Origin: a virus
Strand: one strand, 5' to 3'
IMG/VR virus record: IMGVR_UViG_3300039018_000077
Location: 1-32,559 of that record
DNA length: 32,559 bases
Made by a program: the position numbers and the translations under genes
Shown: positions 22,709-28,466 of the stretch, one piece after another
Layout of the letters: each line of letters begins with the position of its first letter
Numbering within the stretch: the first letter of the stretch is position 1
The notes under the pieces: model-generated
What the model was told of the DNA's origin: nothing
Seen by the model: the letters and a program-made list of their open reading frames with translations, nothing else
The model's database searches: none

Positions 22709-23672
22709 GTTGGCTTTATTCGCAGGTGCTGGTGGAGGAATACTTGGTGGACACCTCCTTGGTTGGAGAACAGTCTGTGCAGTCGAGTGGGAGCAGTACC
22801 CCGCAAGCGTACTGTGCGCCCGACAAAATGACGGGCTTCTCCCGCCTTTCCCGATTTGGGATGACGTACAAACCTTTAGAGGAGAACCTTGGAGAGGAAT
22901 TGTTGACGTTGTATCTGGCGGCTTTCCATGCACCGACATTTCCGCAGCAGGAAAAGGAGCAGGAATTGATGGAGAAGCCTCTGGAATGTGGCGAGAAATG
23001 GCGAGGATCATTCACGAAGTACGACCAAGATACGTCTTCGTGGAAAACTCACCAATGCTCACTTCTAGGGGACTTGGAAAAGTTCTCGGAGACTTGGCCG
23101 CAATGGGGTTTGATGCGAGATGGGGAGTGTTGGGAGCAGCGGACGTTGGAGCACCACATCAGAGGGATAGGATATGGATTGTCGCCAAATGGCGTGGACA
23201 GCTTCCACACGCCCAACACGACAGGATTAGATGGTGGGAGCAACAGCAGGAGAGCGTTAAAACAACGCATCGAGAAATGGCCAACCCCGACTTCATCGGA
23301 TTGGATGAGTCCAAAACAAAACGGGATCGAACTAAAGAACAACCGATTTGTCAGAACGAGCTTGACTACGGGAGTGAAGTTTGGAGCGAAACTATCGGAT
23401 GCGGTCAATTTGGAGATGAAAAGGAAGTGGCCAACTCCGCAAGTGTCGGACTCCAAGGACAGGGGGAATCTGAGCAACCCATCAATTCAAAGACGTATAG
23501 AGATTGGGAAGCAAGTCAATTTGCAAATGTGCGTGAGTCAAACTTCTGGGCAACTGAGTCCAATGTTTGTCGAGTGGTTAATGGGATGGCCTCAAGGGTG
23601 GACAGAATTAAGGCCCTCGGCAACGGGCAAGTCCCACTCTGTGCTGCAACCGCATGGAGAATCCTAAAATGA
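22701..23672 (+). CDS. C5-cytosine DNA methyltransferase (TTG start)
   Basis: A 323-residue enzyme that transfers a methyl group from SAM to C5 of cytosine in a short target. Motif I is FAGAGG at residues 7-12, the catalytic Cys is C77 in GGFPC, ENS is at 115-117, QRDRIWI at 154-160, and the motif IX-X end is DRIKALGNGQVP at about 301-312. The variable region between 165 and 290 would read the target; it has MANP at 193 and VANS at 243. The TTG start is behind GAAGGAC and gives the usual first residues NELALFAGAGG. The stop overlaps the next ATG. No matching restriction gene is obvious. It is totally overlapped by the ORF at 22705. Confidence 0.93.
   Translation: MNELALFAGAGGGILGGHLLGWRTVCAVEWEQYPASVLCARQNDGLLPPFPIWDDVQTFRGEPWRGIVDVVSGGFPCTDISAAGKGAGIDGEASGMWREMARIIHEVRPRYVFVENSPMLTSRGLGKVLGDLAAMGFDARWGVLGAADVGAPHQRDRIWIVAKWRGQLPHAQHDRIRWWEQQQESVKTTHREMANPDFIGLDESKTKRDRTKEQPICQNELDYGSEVWSETIGCGQFGDEKEVANSASVGLQGQGESEQPINSKTYRDWEASQFANVRESNFWATESNVCRVVNGMASRVDRIKALGNGQVPLCAATAWRILK
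22705..23667 (+). CDS. overprinted ORF in the +1 frame of the methyltransferase gene
   Basis: A 320-residue open frame that starts ATG four bases after the methyltransferase TTG and stops five bases before its end. Both share one GAAGGA ribosome site. Its ATG overlaps the upstream gene's TGA (ATGA). The product has repeats WPTPTSSD (192) and WPTPQVSD (242), a SSWKTHQCSLLGDLE block (111-125), WGLMRDGECWE (134-144) and FVEWLMGWPQGWTELRP near the end. From memory, proteins with exactly these features occur in phage genomes as hypothetical or methyltransferase-linked proteins. Each hallmark lies on a methyltransferase motif in the other frame. It may be a true second gene or a frame held open by codon bias. 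Confidence 0.55.
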   Translation: MSWLYSQVLVEEYLVDTSLVGEQSVQSSGSSTPQAYCAPDKMTGFSRLSRFGMTYKPLEENLGEELLTLYLAAFHAPTFPQQEKEQELMEKPLECGEKWRGSFTKYDQDTSSWKTHQCSLLGDLEKFSETWPQWGLMRDGECWEQRTLEHHIRGIGYGLSPNGVDSFHTPNTTGLDGGSNSRRALKQRIEKWPTPTSSDWMSPKQNGIELKNNRFVRTSLTTGVKFGAKLSDAVNLEMKRKWPTPQVSDSKDRGNLSNPSIQRRIEIGKQVNLQMCVSQTSGQLSPMFVEWLMGWPQGWTELRPSATGKSHSVLQPHGES

Positions 23673-23935
23673 GATATGCCGCTAGGGTAGATGCCAACCA
23701 AGACCAAATCGTTTCAGCGTTGCGAAGCGCAGGGGCTTATGTATGGATTATTGGCTTACCAGTTGACCTATTGGTAGGGTATAAAAACCATACCTTTTTG
23801 GTAGAAATTAAAACAAATTCTAAAAAGAAGTTTACCAAGCTACAAACAGACTTTTTCGAGAATTGGCATGGCGGCACATTGGCGAGAATCGACAACCCTG
23901 AAGCCGCTTTACGAATGATTCAGACATTAGGGTAA
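23669..23935 (+). CDS. PD-(D/E)xK nuclease, VRR-NUC/resolvase-like
   Basis: I start at the ATG at 23669, which overlaps the methyltransferase stop (ATGA), giving 88 residues. D33 in LPVDLLVG and E46-I-K48 in FLVEIKTN form the PD-(D/E)xK catalytic set, and LQTDFFENWHGG follows. This is the layout of small phage VRR-NUC or Holliday-junction-type nucleases acting on replication intermediates. It could also be a restriction partner for the methyltransferase, but its size and motif order fit a resolvase-type nuclease better. Confidence 0.75.
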   Translation: MRYAARVDANQDQIVSALRSAGAYVWIIGLPVDLLVGYKNHTFLVEIKTNSKKKFTKLQTDFFENWHGGTLARIDNPEAALRMIQTLG

Positions 23936-23944
23936 ATCCCTATG
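23928..23944 (+). promoter_or_regulatory. copy of the TAGGGwAAAyCCCTATG motif
   Basis: TAGGGTAAATCCCTATG covers the nuclease stop codon. AGGG and CCCT form an inverted repeat. The ATG within opens only ten codons (MVLRKQLGKI), which I do not count as a gene. Confidence 0.5.
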
Positions 23945-23996
23945 GTATTACGCAAGCAATTAGGTAAGATTTAATTTTTAAACAGGAGTCAACATC

Positions 23997-24233
23997 ATGG
24001 AAAAAACTTGGGAATTTCACACGATAGCAGGTGCTGGTAGCGAAGTAGTAACAGTAGTTTACGAGTATCAGCAAGACGAGGATTCAACCTTTAACGAGTC
24101 AATCAAAGAAGTTTGGTTCGAGGGTCGGGATGTCATTGGGCTATTCTCTGATGAGCAATTCAAAGAGATGGAGTGCGAAGCTGCAATGCGTTTTCAGCAC
24201 CACAAACTCAACTACAAGTTGGAGGATGTATGA
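23997..24233 (+). CDS. small acidic hypothetical protein
   Basis: A 78-residue acidic protein (YEYQQDEDSTFNESIKEVW) with a beta-like front and a helical end. AACAGGAG precedes the ATG, one of the best ribosome sites in this operon. I do not recognise the family. The stop overlaps the following ATG. Confidence 0.55.
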   Translation: MEKTWEFHTIAGAGSEVVTVVYEYQQDEDSTFNESIKEVWFEGRDVIGLFSDEQFKEMECEAAMRFQHHKLNYKLEDV

Positions 24234-24424
24234 CCATAGAGGGCATTATCCGCATGGCAAAACAGGCAGGGTTTGCTGATGAAGAAATTGATATCTGTCA
24301 ACAGATACTTATACACTTTGCTAGACTGGTAGCAGAGCATGAACGCAATGAAATAATCGAAATTTTGGATGCTTCAACTGGTTACGTTCACATGGATGCA
24401 ATTAGGGAAAGGGGGCAAACATGA
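24230..24424 (+). CDS. small hypothetical phage protein
   Basis: I start at the ATG at 24230, which overlaps the previous stop (ATGA); this gives 64 residues beginning MTIEGIIRMAKQAGF. The central HFARLVAEHERNEI helix matches a widespread group of short phage proteins with a FARLVAAxERE-type motif. The function is unknown. Confidence 0.6.
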   Translation: MTIEGIIRMAKQAGFADEEIDICQQILIHFARLVAEHERNEIIEILDASTGYVHMDAIRERGQT

Positions 24425-24591
24425 GAGTACGATTAAGATTTGATGCCCGTAAATATTGGGTTGTAGAAGGTAAACATTGGTATAACTTTAATTGGCATTA
24501 TGAACAATCTTTTTTTGGTGATGATGCCTATGAACAAGCCCACTTTTATGCACGAGCATTAAAGAATCCTCATATTGAGGAAATAGCATGA
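24421..24591 (+). CDS. small aromatic hypothetical protein
   Basis: A 56-residue frame (MRVRLRFDARKYWVVEGK, then HWYNFNWHYEQSFFGD) that is linked by ATGA to its neighbours on both sides. It is strongly aromatic and basic at the front. The function is unknown; the coupled junctions and lack of stops support it. Confidence 0.6.
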   Translation: MRVRLRFDARKYWVVEGKHWYNFNWHYEQSFFGDDAYEQAHFYARALKNPHIEEIA

Positions 24592-24833
24592 CTGATTGGA
24601 CAAAAGAAGAGGATGAGGCATTTAATGCTGTTGAAAAGCAAAGTAACCTTGGTAAACATATCTTAAAAGATATGGGTCAACCCTACCATTTTGATGTGTT
24701 CGTTTCCATCTCTCAAAGAAACCAAGTTATAGAGGAAGTAGCAAAAGAGATTGAGAAAATGGAAGTGTTTGGCAAAGACACAATTTCCAGTTTTACCATT
24801 GTCATAAGAAATATGAAAAGAATAGAGGGCTAA
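24588..24833 (+). CDS. small hypothetical protein
   Basis: An 81-residue charged protein (MTDWTKEEDEAFNAVEKQ) with a helix near VIEEVAKEIEKME. It starts by ATGA overlap. The family is not recognised. Confidence 0.5.
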   Translation: MTDWTKEEDEAFNAVEKQSNLGKHILKDMGQPYHFDVFVSISQRNQVIEEVAKEIEKMEVFGKDTISSFTIVIRNMKRIEG

Positions 24834-24834
24834 C

Positions 24835-25158
24835 ATGAACGAACCTACACTTGCGATAGAGTTCATTATAAAAACAGCCCCTTTATACGCAAAGGCTAAA
24901 TCTGATCGTATGTACTTAGAAGAATTTAGACGATCAAAGCACGCACAACTGAAAAGCCTTGCTGGTACTGAAGTGCTTGGAAAACAGAACACATTTGCTT
25001 ATGCTCACCCTGAATATGTAGAAATATTGGAAGGAATCAGGGCAGCCGTGGAAATAGAAGAACGCTATCGTTGGCTAATGACAGCAGCCCAAGCCAAGGT
25101 CGAATGTTGGAGAACCGCCCAATATTCAGCCCGAATTGAACAAAAAGCCACCCAATGA
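24835..25158 (+). CDS. hypothetical helical protein
   Basis: A 107-residue helical protein (AIEFIIKTAPLYAKAKSDRM, YLEEFRRSKHAQL, then AYAHPEYVEILEGIRAAVE and QAKVECWR). I recall this pattern as a small family of phage proteins often found directly before an HNH or DUF968-type gene, as here. The role is unknown. The coiled-coil like helices suggest a protein-binding adaptor for the nuclease-type protein behind it. Confidence 0.65.
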   Translation: MNEPTLAIEFIIKTAPLYAKAKSDRMYLEEFRRSKHAQLKSLAGTEVLGKQNTFAYAHPEYVEILEGIRAAVEIEERYRWLMTAAQAKVECWRTAQYSARIEQKATQ

Positions 25159-25445
25159 ACAACAAATTGAACGCAAGGGAAAGGCTACACCTTGCAAGGG
25201 TTAAAAGTCTTCCGTGTTCAGTTTGCCAGGCACAAGCCCCAAGCGAAGCGCATCACTACAAACAGGGCTTGCAATATACCTGCATTGCCCTTTGCGTTGA
25301 TTGCCATCGCAACCCATTGCTAGGATGGCACGGGCAACGTAGGGCGTGGTCGATTGCTAAAATGGATCAAATCGAAGCATTGAATGAAACGATCCGCAGA
25401 TTGTGCGAAGAAATGCCCACCAAAGGCTCTAAAAGCCCCTTCTAG
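25155..25445 (+). CDS. HNH-type nuclease-like protein (DUF968/Ref-like)
   Basis: A 96-residue protein. C21-S-V-C24, then EAHHYKQGLQYTC, C47-V-D-C50-H51 and GWHGQRRAW give a zinc site with the histidine pattern of HNH-type recombination nucleases such as those related to P1 Ref. It would nick or cut DNA during phage recombination. It ends the plus operon and is coupled to the helical protein gene by ATGA. Confidence 0.75.
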   Translation: MNNKLNARERLHLARVKSLPCSVCQAQAPSEAHHYKQGLQYTCIALCVDCHRNPLLGWHGQRRAWSIAKMDQIEALNETIRRLCEEMPTKGSKSPF

Positions 25446-25486
25446 GCGTTTTTAAGCATGGGTGCATAGTTGGGTAGCATAGACGT

Positions 25487-25508
25487 AAAAAAACCCTCCT
25501 AAGAGGGC
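25487..25508 (-). terminator. intrinsic terminator of the minus-strand early operon
   Basis: On the minus strand, GCCCTC / GAGGG pair around TTAG and are followed by seven T residues. It lies between two convergent operons and would end the 25530-28019 operon; the plus side has only a weak T tract. Confidence 0.85.
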
Positions 25509-25529
25509 TTAAATTTGGATTGAAATTAG

Positions 25530-25739
25530 TTATTGTGTGATCTCTTCCCACTCCTTGATCCATGCCAAACATTCGGCTTTAGTGTCAAACATTGCACTTT
25601 GACCATCCCCAAGGTATTGCACCCACCAATGGGCTTGAAACGGGTGCATTGTGCCGTACATATCTTTTTGAGTGCGAATATATGCATATTCAAAACCATC
25701 TAGATAATAGATTTTGGATTTTATTTTTGTAATGGTCAT
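25530..25739 (-). CDS. small aromatic hypothetical protein
   Basis: A 69-residue protein (MTITKIKSKIYYLDGFEYAY, then PFQAHWWVQYLGDG and ECLAWIKEW), beta-rich and aromatic. It is the last gene before the operon terminator. AAAGGTTTATT precedes the ATG. The family is not recognised. Confidence 0.55.
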   Translation of the reverse strand: MTITKIKSKIYYLDGFEYAYIRTQKDMYGTMHPFQAHWWVQYLGDGQSAMFDTKAECLAWIKEWEEITQ

Positions 25740-25749
25740 AATAAACCTT

Positions 25750-25803
25750 TCATTTTTTACCAGTTAAAATTTTAAGAATTAATGCCAAGCAAGCATAAAT
25801 CAT
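25750..25803 (-). CDS. possible 17-residue membrane peptide
   Basis: MIYACLALILKILTGKK starts with an ATG that overlaps the preceding TGA and ends ten bases before the next start. One short hydrophobic segment with a basic end is typical of phage micro-peptides. It is too short to separate from chance, and only the ATGA junction supports it. Confidence 0.3.
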   Translation of the reverse strand: MIYACLALILKILTGKK

Positions 25804-26027
25804 AATTGCCCCAAAATTGCTTCATTGTCACGATAGCAACCATCAAGACCAACTTCTATGGCATAGATATCGTTTTCGCAATCCTTCCACCAATCTCTAT
25901 CAATTCCATAATCTCTAGAGTGCTGGATTAATCCTAGTTTTAATGTCATTATGGCTTTGGCTTCGGTTTCACCAAATGCGGTGAATTGAAAATTAATAGA
26001 GTCAAATTTGGCTTGATAAAAGGTCAT
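25800..26027 (-). CDS. small hypothetical protein
   Basis: A 75-residue protein (TFYQAKFDSINFQFTAFGET, then RDWWKDCENDIYAIEVGLDG). AGGTGGC precedes the ATG. The first half has alternating strands and the second a Trp/Asp-rich turn. The family is not recognised. Confidence 0.5.
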   Translation of the reverse strand: MTFYQAKFDSINFQFTAFGETEAKAIMTLKLGLIQHSRDYGIDRDWWKDCENDIYAIEVGLDGCYRDNEAILGQL

Positions 26028-26038
26028 GCTGCCACCTG

Positions 26039-26371
26039 TTAAAACTGTTGAAAAACGAAAGAGCCATTATCGGTTCTGCCAACGAAGAGGGCGTTTTCCT
26101 CAATGTATTCCGAAATAAACTCTTCAATTTGGTCATCTGTCATGCCATCAATTTCCTTTTCTAGGCGGTATTGATAGACAAATTCATGCGGGAAAAGTTC
26201 TAAATATTCGCAACAAATGGCAATTGGATCAAATTCGATTTCCTCGCCTATATCCCTCTCATGTTCCTCGAAATGCTCAAACATCATAATTAGTGCATCA
26301 CGTGAGAAATTCTCGGGGCGCAAAGAATCGAATTGTTTAATGAATTCGTGGCTGTTAATTGTCTGTTTCAT
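26039..26371 (-). CDS. strongly acidic hypothetical protein
   Basis: A 110-residue protein with about thirty Asp/Glu and eight Lys/Arg. HFEEHERDIGEEIEFDPIAI, CCEYLELFP and DDQIEEFISEYIEE are the acidic helices; the end (VGRTDNGSFVFQQF) looks like a strand pair. Acidic proteins of this general shape are common in early phage operons, and some mimic DNA to block host enzymes, but nothing here proves that. Its leader has the same end sequence as that of the gene at 28019. Confidence 0.6.
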   Translation of the reverse strand: MKQTINSHEFIKQFDSLRPENFSRDALIMMFEHFEEHERDIGEEIEFDPIAICCEYLELFPHEFVYQYRLEKEIDGMTDDQIEEFISEYIEENALFVGRTDNGSFVFQQF

Positions 26372-26449
26372 ATTGAAGCCTATTGAGTTAAAAACCTAGG
26401 GAAACACCTAGGCCAATAACCCCCATGTAGAGGGTTATCAGTCTAAGAA
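26372..26449 (-). repeat. two-hairpin intercistronic element, copy A
   Basis: In the minus direction, after the clamp stop codon come TTCTTAGACTG, the stem ATAACCC/GGGTTAT with a 9-base loop, then the self-complementary CCTAGG twice around TGTTTC, then T5 and a ribosome site AGGCTTCA before ATG. Copy B at 27071-27149 has the same order and spacing. The CCTAGG hairpin plus T5 could also be a weak terminator. Confidence 0.75.
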
Positions 26450-27070
26450 TTAAGCCACTTTTTGCTGCACTTGCATAAAATCAGGGTTCAACCCTTGATA
26501 AGTGCCAGGTTCATTTCGCATTGGCATGACCACCACCAAAGCATCATTGCGGTTGTTGTGAATAACGCCCGATTGATCGCCCCTTTGAGACAATGGGAAA
26601 ATCTTACCCTTTTTAGCCCCGTAATACATTGACAATGCCTCATTGCCTCTGACAAGCAAATCAGGTTCAAAATAGCTGGCTTTAAGCTCTGAGAATGCAT
26701 CACGAGCAGGAACTACACGGGAAATATCGGGATAACGTCCATCAATGGCTTGAAAACGGGCATTCCCTAAAAGATAATAATCTTTTGCACCGCCTTCGAT
26801 TGTCTCAAGATCGATAAATTCTGATTTTTTATCAATGGCTTTGATAGTGTCAGATGGAATGATTATTTGAAACCCGTATTCTGTTGGTGCATCTATAACA
26901 ACAATCGGGCATTGACCCACAAACATAATATGTCCGTCAGTGCCGTAAACCATTGCCACTTCTGGGTGATTGATTGAAATGCAAACACCTTGCAAATAAT
27001 AGCGAATGTCTTTTTTTGCAGAGCAGACCAATGCTGCACGAAGAACCGAAGTTTTGAGAGTGATTTTCAT
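26450..27070 (-). CDS. sliding-clamp-like protein (DNA polymerase III beta-like)
   Basis: A 206-residue protein when started at the ATG at 27070, behind AAAAGGCTT; an upstream ATG at 27115 falls inside the repeat element. MKITLKTSVLRAALVCSAKK, YLQGVCISIN, GTDGHIMF, FQIIIPSDTIK, ARFQAIDGRYPDISRVVP and the C-terminal VVVMPMR are beta-clamp-type repeats. It is shorter than bacterial DnaN (about 366), so it likely has two of three domains. It could replace or modify the host clamp during phage replication. No polymerase gene is seen. It is flanked by both copies of the two-hairpin element. Confidence 0.8.
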   Translation of the reverse strand: MKITLKTSVLRAALVCSAKKDIRYYLQGVCISINHPEVAMVYGTDGHIMFVGQCPIVVIDAPTEYGFQIIIPSDTIKAIDKKSEFIDLETIEGGAKDYYLLGNARFQAIDGRYPDISRVVPARDAFSELKASYFEPDLLVRGNEALSMYYGAKKGKIFPLSQRGDQSGVIHNNRNDALVVVMPMRNEPGTYQGLNPDFMQVQQKVA

Positions 27071-27149
27071 TTTGAAGCCTTTTGAAAGTTGAAACCCTAG
27101 GCAAATCCTAGGCAATTGACCCCTAATCTAAGGGTCAACAGTCTAAGAA
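27071..27149 (-). repeat. two-hairpin intercistronic element, copy B
   Basis: Minus strand: stop codon, TTCTTAGACTG, stem TTGACCC/GGGTCAA with a 9-base loop, CCTAGG-ATTTG-CCTAGG, then AAAAGGCTTCAAA and ATG. The first stem differs from copy A at two base pairs, and both sides changed so that pairing is kept (A-T to T-A and A-T to G-C). Confidence 0.78.
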
Positions 27150-27395
27150 TTACAGACCTTCCCACTTATCAATGTCCATATAACCTTCAAATTGGGCGTC
27201 ATCTGTGAACTTCCCGAGGGTACACTTTTCACCAGCAACGGGCGGTTGCTCACCAAATGCATCTGTAATCAAATAATAACCATACTTTTCACGCCCTAGT
27301 GGGTGAGGGAAATACAGGGCATTAAAACCGCCACAAGTTGAAATTGTTTCCAATTCTGTGCTTGGGTCAACGTCTATAAGTTTACTGATTTTCAT
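27150..27395 (-). CDS. small hypothetical protein
   Basis: An 81-residue protein (MKISKLIDVDPSTELETIST, then FPHPLGREKYGYYLITDAFG and DDAQFEGYMDIDKWEGL). The ribosome site is AAAAGGCTTTCACA, like those of the clamp and the gene at 26371. The family is not recognised. Confidence 0.5.
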   Translation of the reverse strand: MKISKLIDVDPSTELETISTCGGFNALYFPHPLGREKYGYYLITDAFGEQPPVAGEKCTLGKFTDDAQFEGYMDIDKWEGL

Positions 27396-27432
27396 TGTGA
27401 AAGCCTTTTAAATATTGATTGAAAGTGAAATT

Positions 27433-27657
27433 TTAGGGCAAATCGATTGCCTGGTGAATTAGGGAATACCCTTGCTGCCAAACTGCATTTTGAATTTGGT
27501 CAGGCAATGGATCATTTAAGGCGAACCATTCGAGAGTGCCATATTTGGCATTACGTTTGCAAATGTCATAAAGCATTACATCTGCATGAGGTGATTTAAA
27601 TTTGACAATTTGCCCTTCAAACAAGGGCTTAGATTGTGCGTTTGTTCCTGTTTTCAT
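27433..27657 (-). CDS. small hypothetical protein
   Basis: A 74-residue protein (MKTGTNAQSKPLFEGQIVKF, then DVMLYDICKRNAKYGTLEWF) with a beta-rich front. TAGGGGTCAACA lies before the ATG. The family is not recognised. It is separated from the gene behind by a 37-base gap without hairpin. Confidence 0.5.
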   Translation of the reverse strand: MKTGTNAQSKPLFEGQIVKFKSPHADVMLYDICKRNAKYGTLEWFALNDPLPDQIQNAVWQQGYSLIHQAIDLP

Positions 27658-27666
27658 TGTTGACCC

Positions 27667-27762
27667 CTATTTAACTAAAATATCAAAGTAAGCAAGCAGA
27701 CCCACGCAAAGCATGAGACCCAACCCGATTGCGGCAAGAATGTCTTTATGGTTGTCGTTCAT
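27667..27762 (-). CDS. 31-residue single-pass membrane protein
   Basis: The ATG at 27762 overlaps the preceding gene's TGA (ATGA). MNDNHKDILAAIGLGLMLCV is followed by GLLAYFDILVK, one membrane segment with polar ends. The tight junction and full hydrophobic pattern support it. The function is unknown; small membrane proteins of early operons sometimes act in exclusion or lysis control. Confidence 0.6.
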   Translation of the reverse strand: MNDNHKDILAAIGLGLMLCVGLLAYFDILVK

Positions 27763-28019
27763 AATTTCACTTTCCAAATGTCAACTACAGTATCAGGGTT
27801 AAACCATCTTTGCTTTGAATCGGGTGCATCTTTATGGGACAAATAAACTGTTTTCTCAGACCTTTCGCGCCATGCAGACCCAACTTCGTCATAAAGGGTT
27901 TTACCCTTCCAAAGTGTAAATTTCCAATCGTCAGGAATTGAACCATTTGTTTCAAGGTCTGCAAGGTCTGTGATTGCCATTGAACAAACCAAATATTTCC
28001 AAGTGTAGTTTTGCTGCAT
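27759..28019 (-). CDS. hypothetical protein, first gene of the early operon
   Basis: An 86-residue protein (MQQNYTWKYLVCSMAITDLA, then DDWKFTLWKGKTLYDEVGSA and KDAPDSKQRWFNPDTVVDIW). It has a strand-rich, Trp-containing sequence. Another overlapping frame (27785-28027) is less likely because this one is coupled to the next gene. The ribosome area TCAATAGGTGTCAATATG resembles the leader of the gene at 26371. The function is unknown. It follows a good promoter. Confidence 0.55.
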   Translation of the reverse strand: MQQNYTWKYLVCSMAITDLADLETNGSIPDDWKFTLWKGKTLYDEVGSAWRERSEKTVYLSHKDAPDSKQRWFNPDTVVDIWKVKL

Positions 28020-28066
28020 ATTGACACCTATTGAGTTAATAAAAGAGAGGAAAATCTGACCCCCTC

Positions 28067-28095
28067 ACTATATAAGCATAAAAGAATCGTGCCAA
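28067..28095 (-). promoter_or_regulatory. sigma-70-type promoter of the minus-strand early operon
   Basis: On the minus strand, TTGGCA (28095-28090) is separated by exactly 17 bases from TATAGT (28072-28067); each differs from consensus at one base. The start point would fall about 40 bases before the gene at 28019. The overlapping inverted repeat CAACT/AGTTG (28093-28107) could be an operator. Confidence 0.75.
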
Positions 28096-28192
28096 CTCTC
28101 GTAAGTTGTTGATTTTATTGACCCCTCCAAAACCCTATCAGTAGAAACCCTTAGAATTAAAGTATGCAATAATTAAATTAATTCAATTTTTA

Positions 28193-28202
28193 GGAATATT
28201 CC
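28193..28202 (+). promoter_or_regulatory. palindrome GGAATATTCC at the start of the 28207 gene
   Basis: A perfect 10-base palindrome overlaps the AGGA ribosome site five bases before the ATG. A protein or structure here could block translation or transcription start. Confidence 0.4.
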
Positions 28203-28206
28203 GACA

Positions 28207-28416
28207 ATGGCGAGACCATCAAGCCCGAACACTAGAAACTTCTTGAGAATCCTCACAGACCCTCAAAGAATCATTTTGTTGTCTGCGGGTCAAGGTGATT
28301 TAACAAAGGGCTTTGAGAACGTCCTAGACCTTTACCAATGGGCATATAACAAAGGGTTTAGACCAAACATGGATTTGGATTCATTAGGAATCTCGGTAAA
28401 CAACAAACAACCCTAA
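28207..28416 (+). CDS. small basic hypothetical protein, possible regulator
   Basis: A 69-residue protein (MARPSSPNTRNFLRILTDPQ, then LLSAGQGDLTKGFENVLDLY and FRPNMDLDSLG). It is helical with a basic, Pro-containing N-terminus. It stands alone between the early operon and the packaging genes, in divergent orientation to the former, which is a common place for a regulator. I recall similar short phage proteins but not their function. Confidence 0.55.
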   Translation: MARPSSPNTRNFLRILTDPQRIILLSAGQGDLTKGFENVLDLYQWAYNKGFRPNMDLDSLGISVNNKQP

Positions 28417-28466
28417 ACAGAGGATGACTAGATAGGGTAAACACTAAGGGAAGGATAAGACAAGGG

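Noticed and set aside
23049-23477. 142-codon minus-strand frame under the methyltransferase
   Set aside because: Low stop density in this region opens several frames. This one has no start signal and sits opposite to the operon, unlike the +1-frame ORF that shares the methyltransferase limits.
23942-23974. Ten-codon frame after the nuclease gene
   Set aside because: Too short, with no ribosome site; its ATG belongs to the recurring 17-base motif.
27785-28027. 80-codon minus frame overlapping the first early gene
   Set aside because: The frame ending at 27759 is coupled to the next small gene by ATGA and has the better ribosome site.
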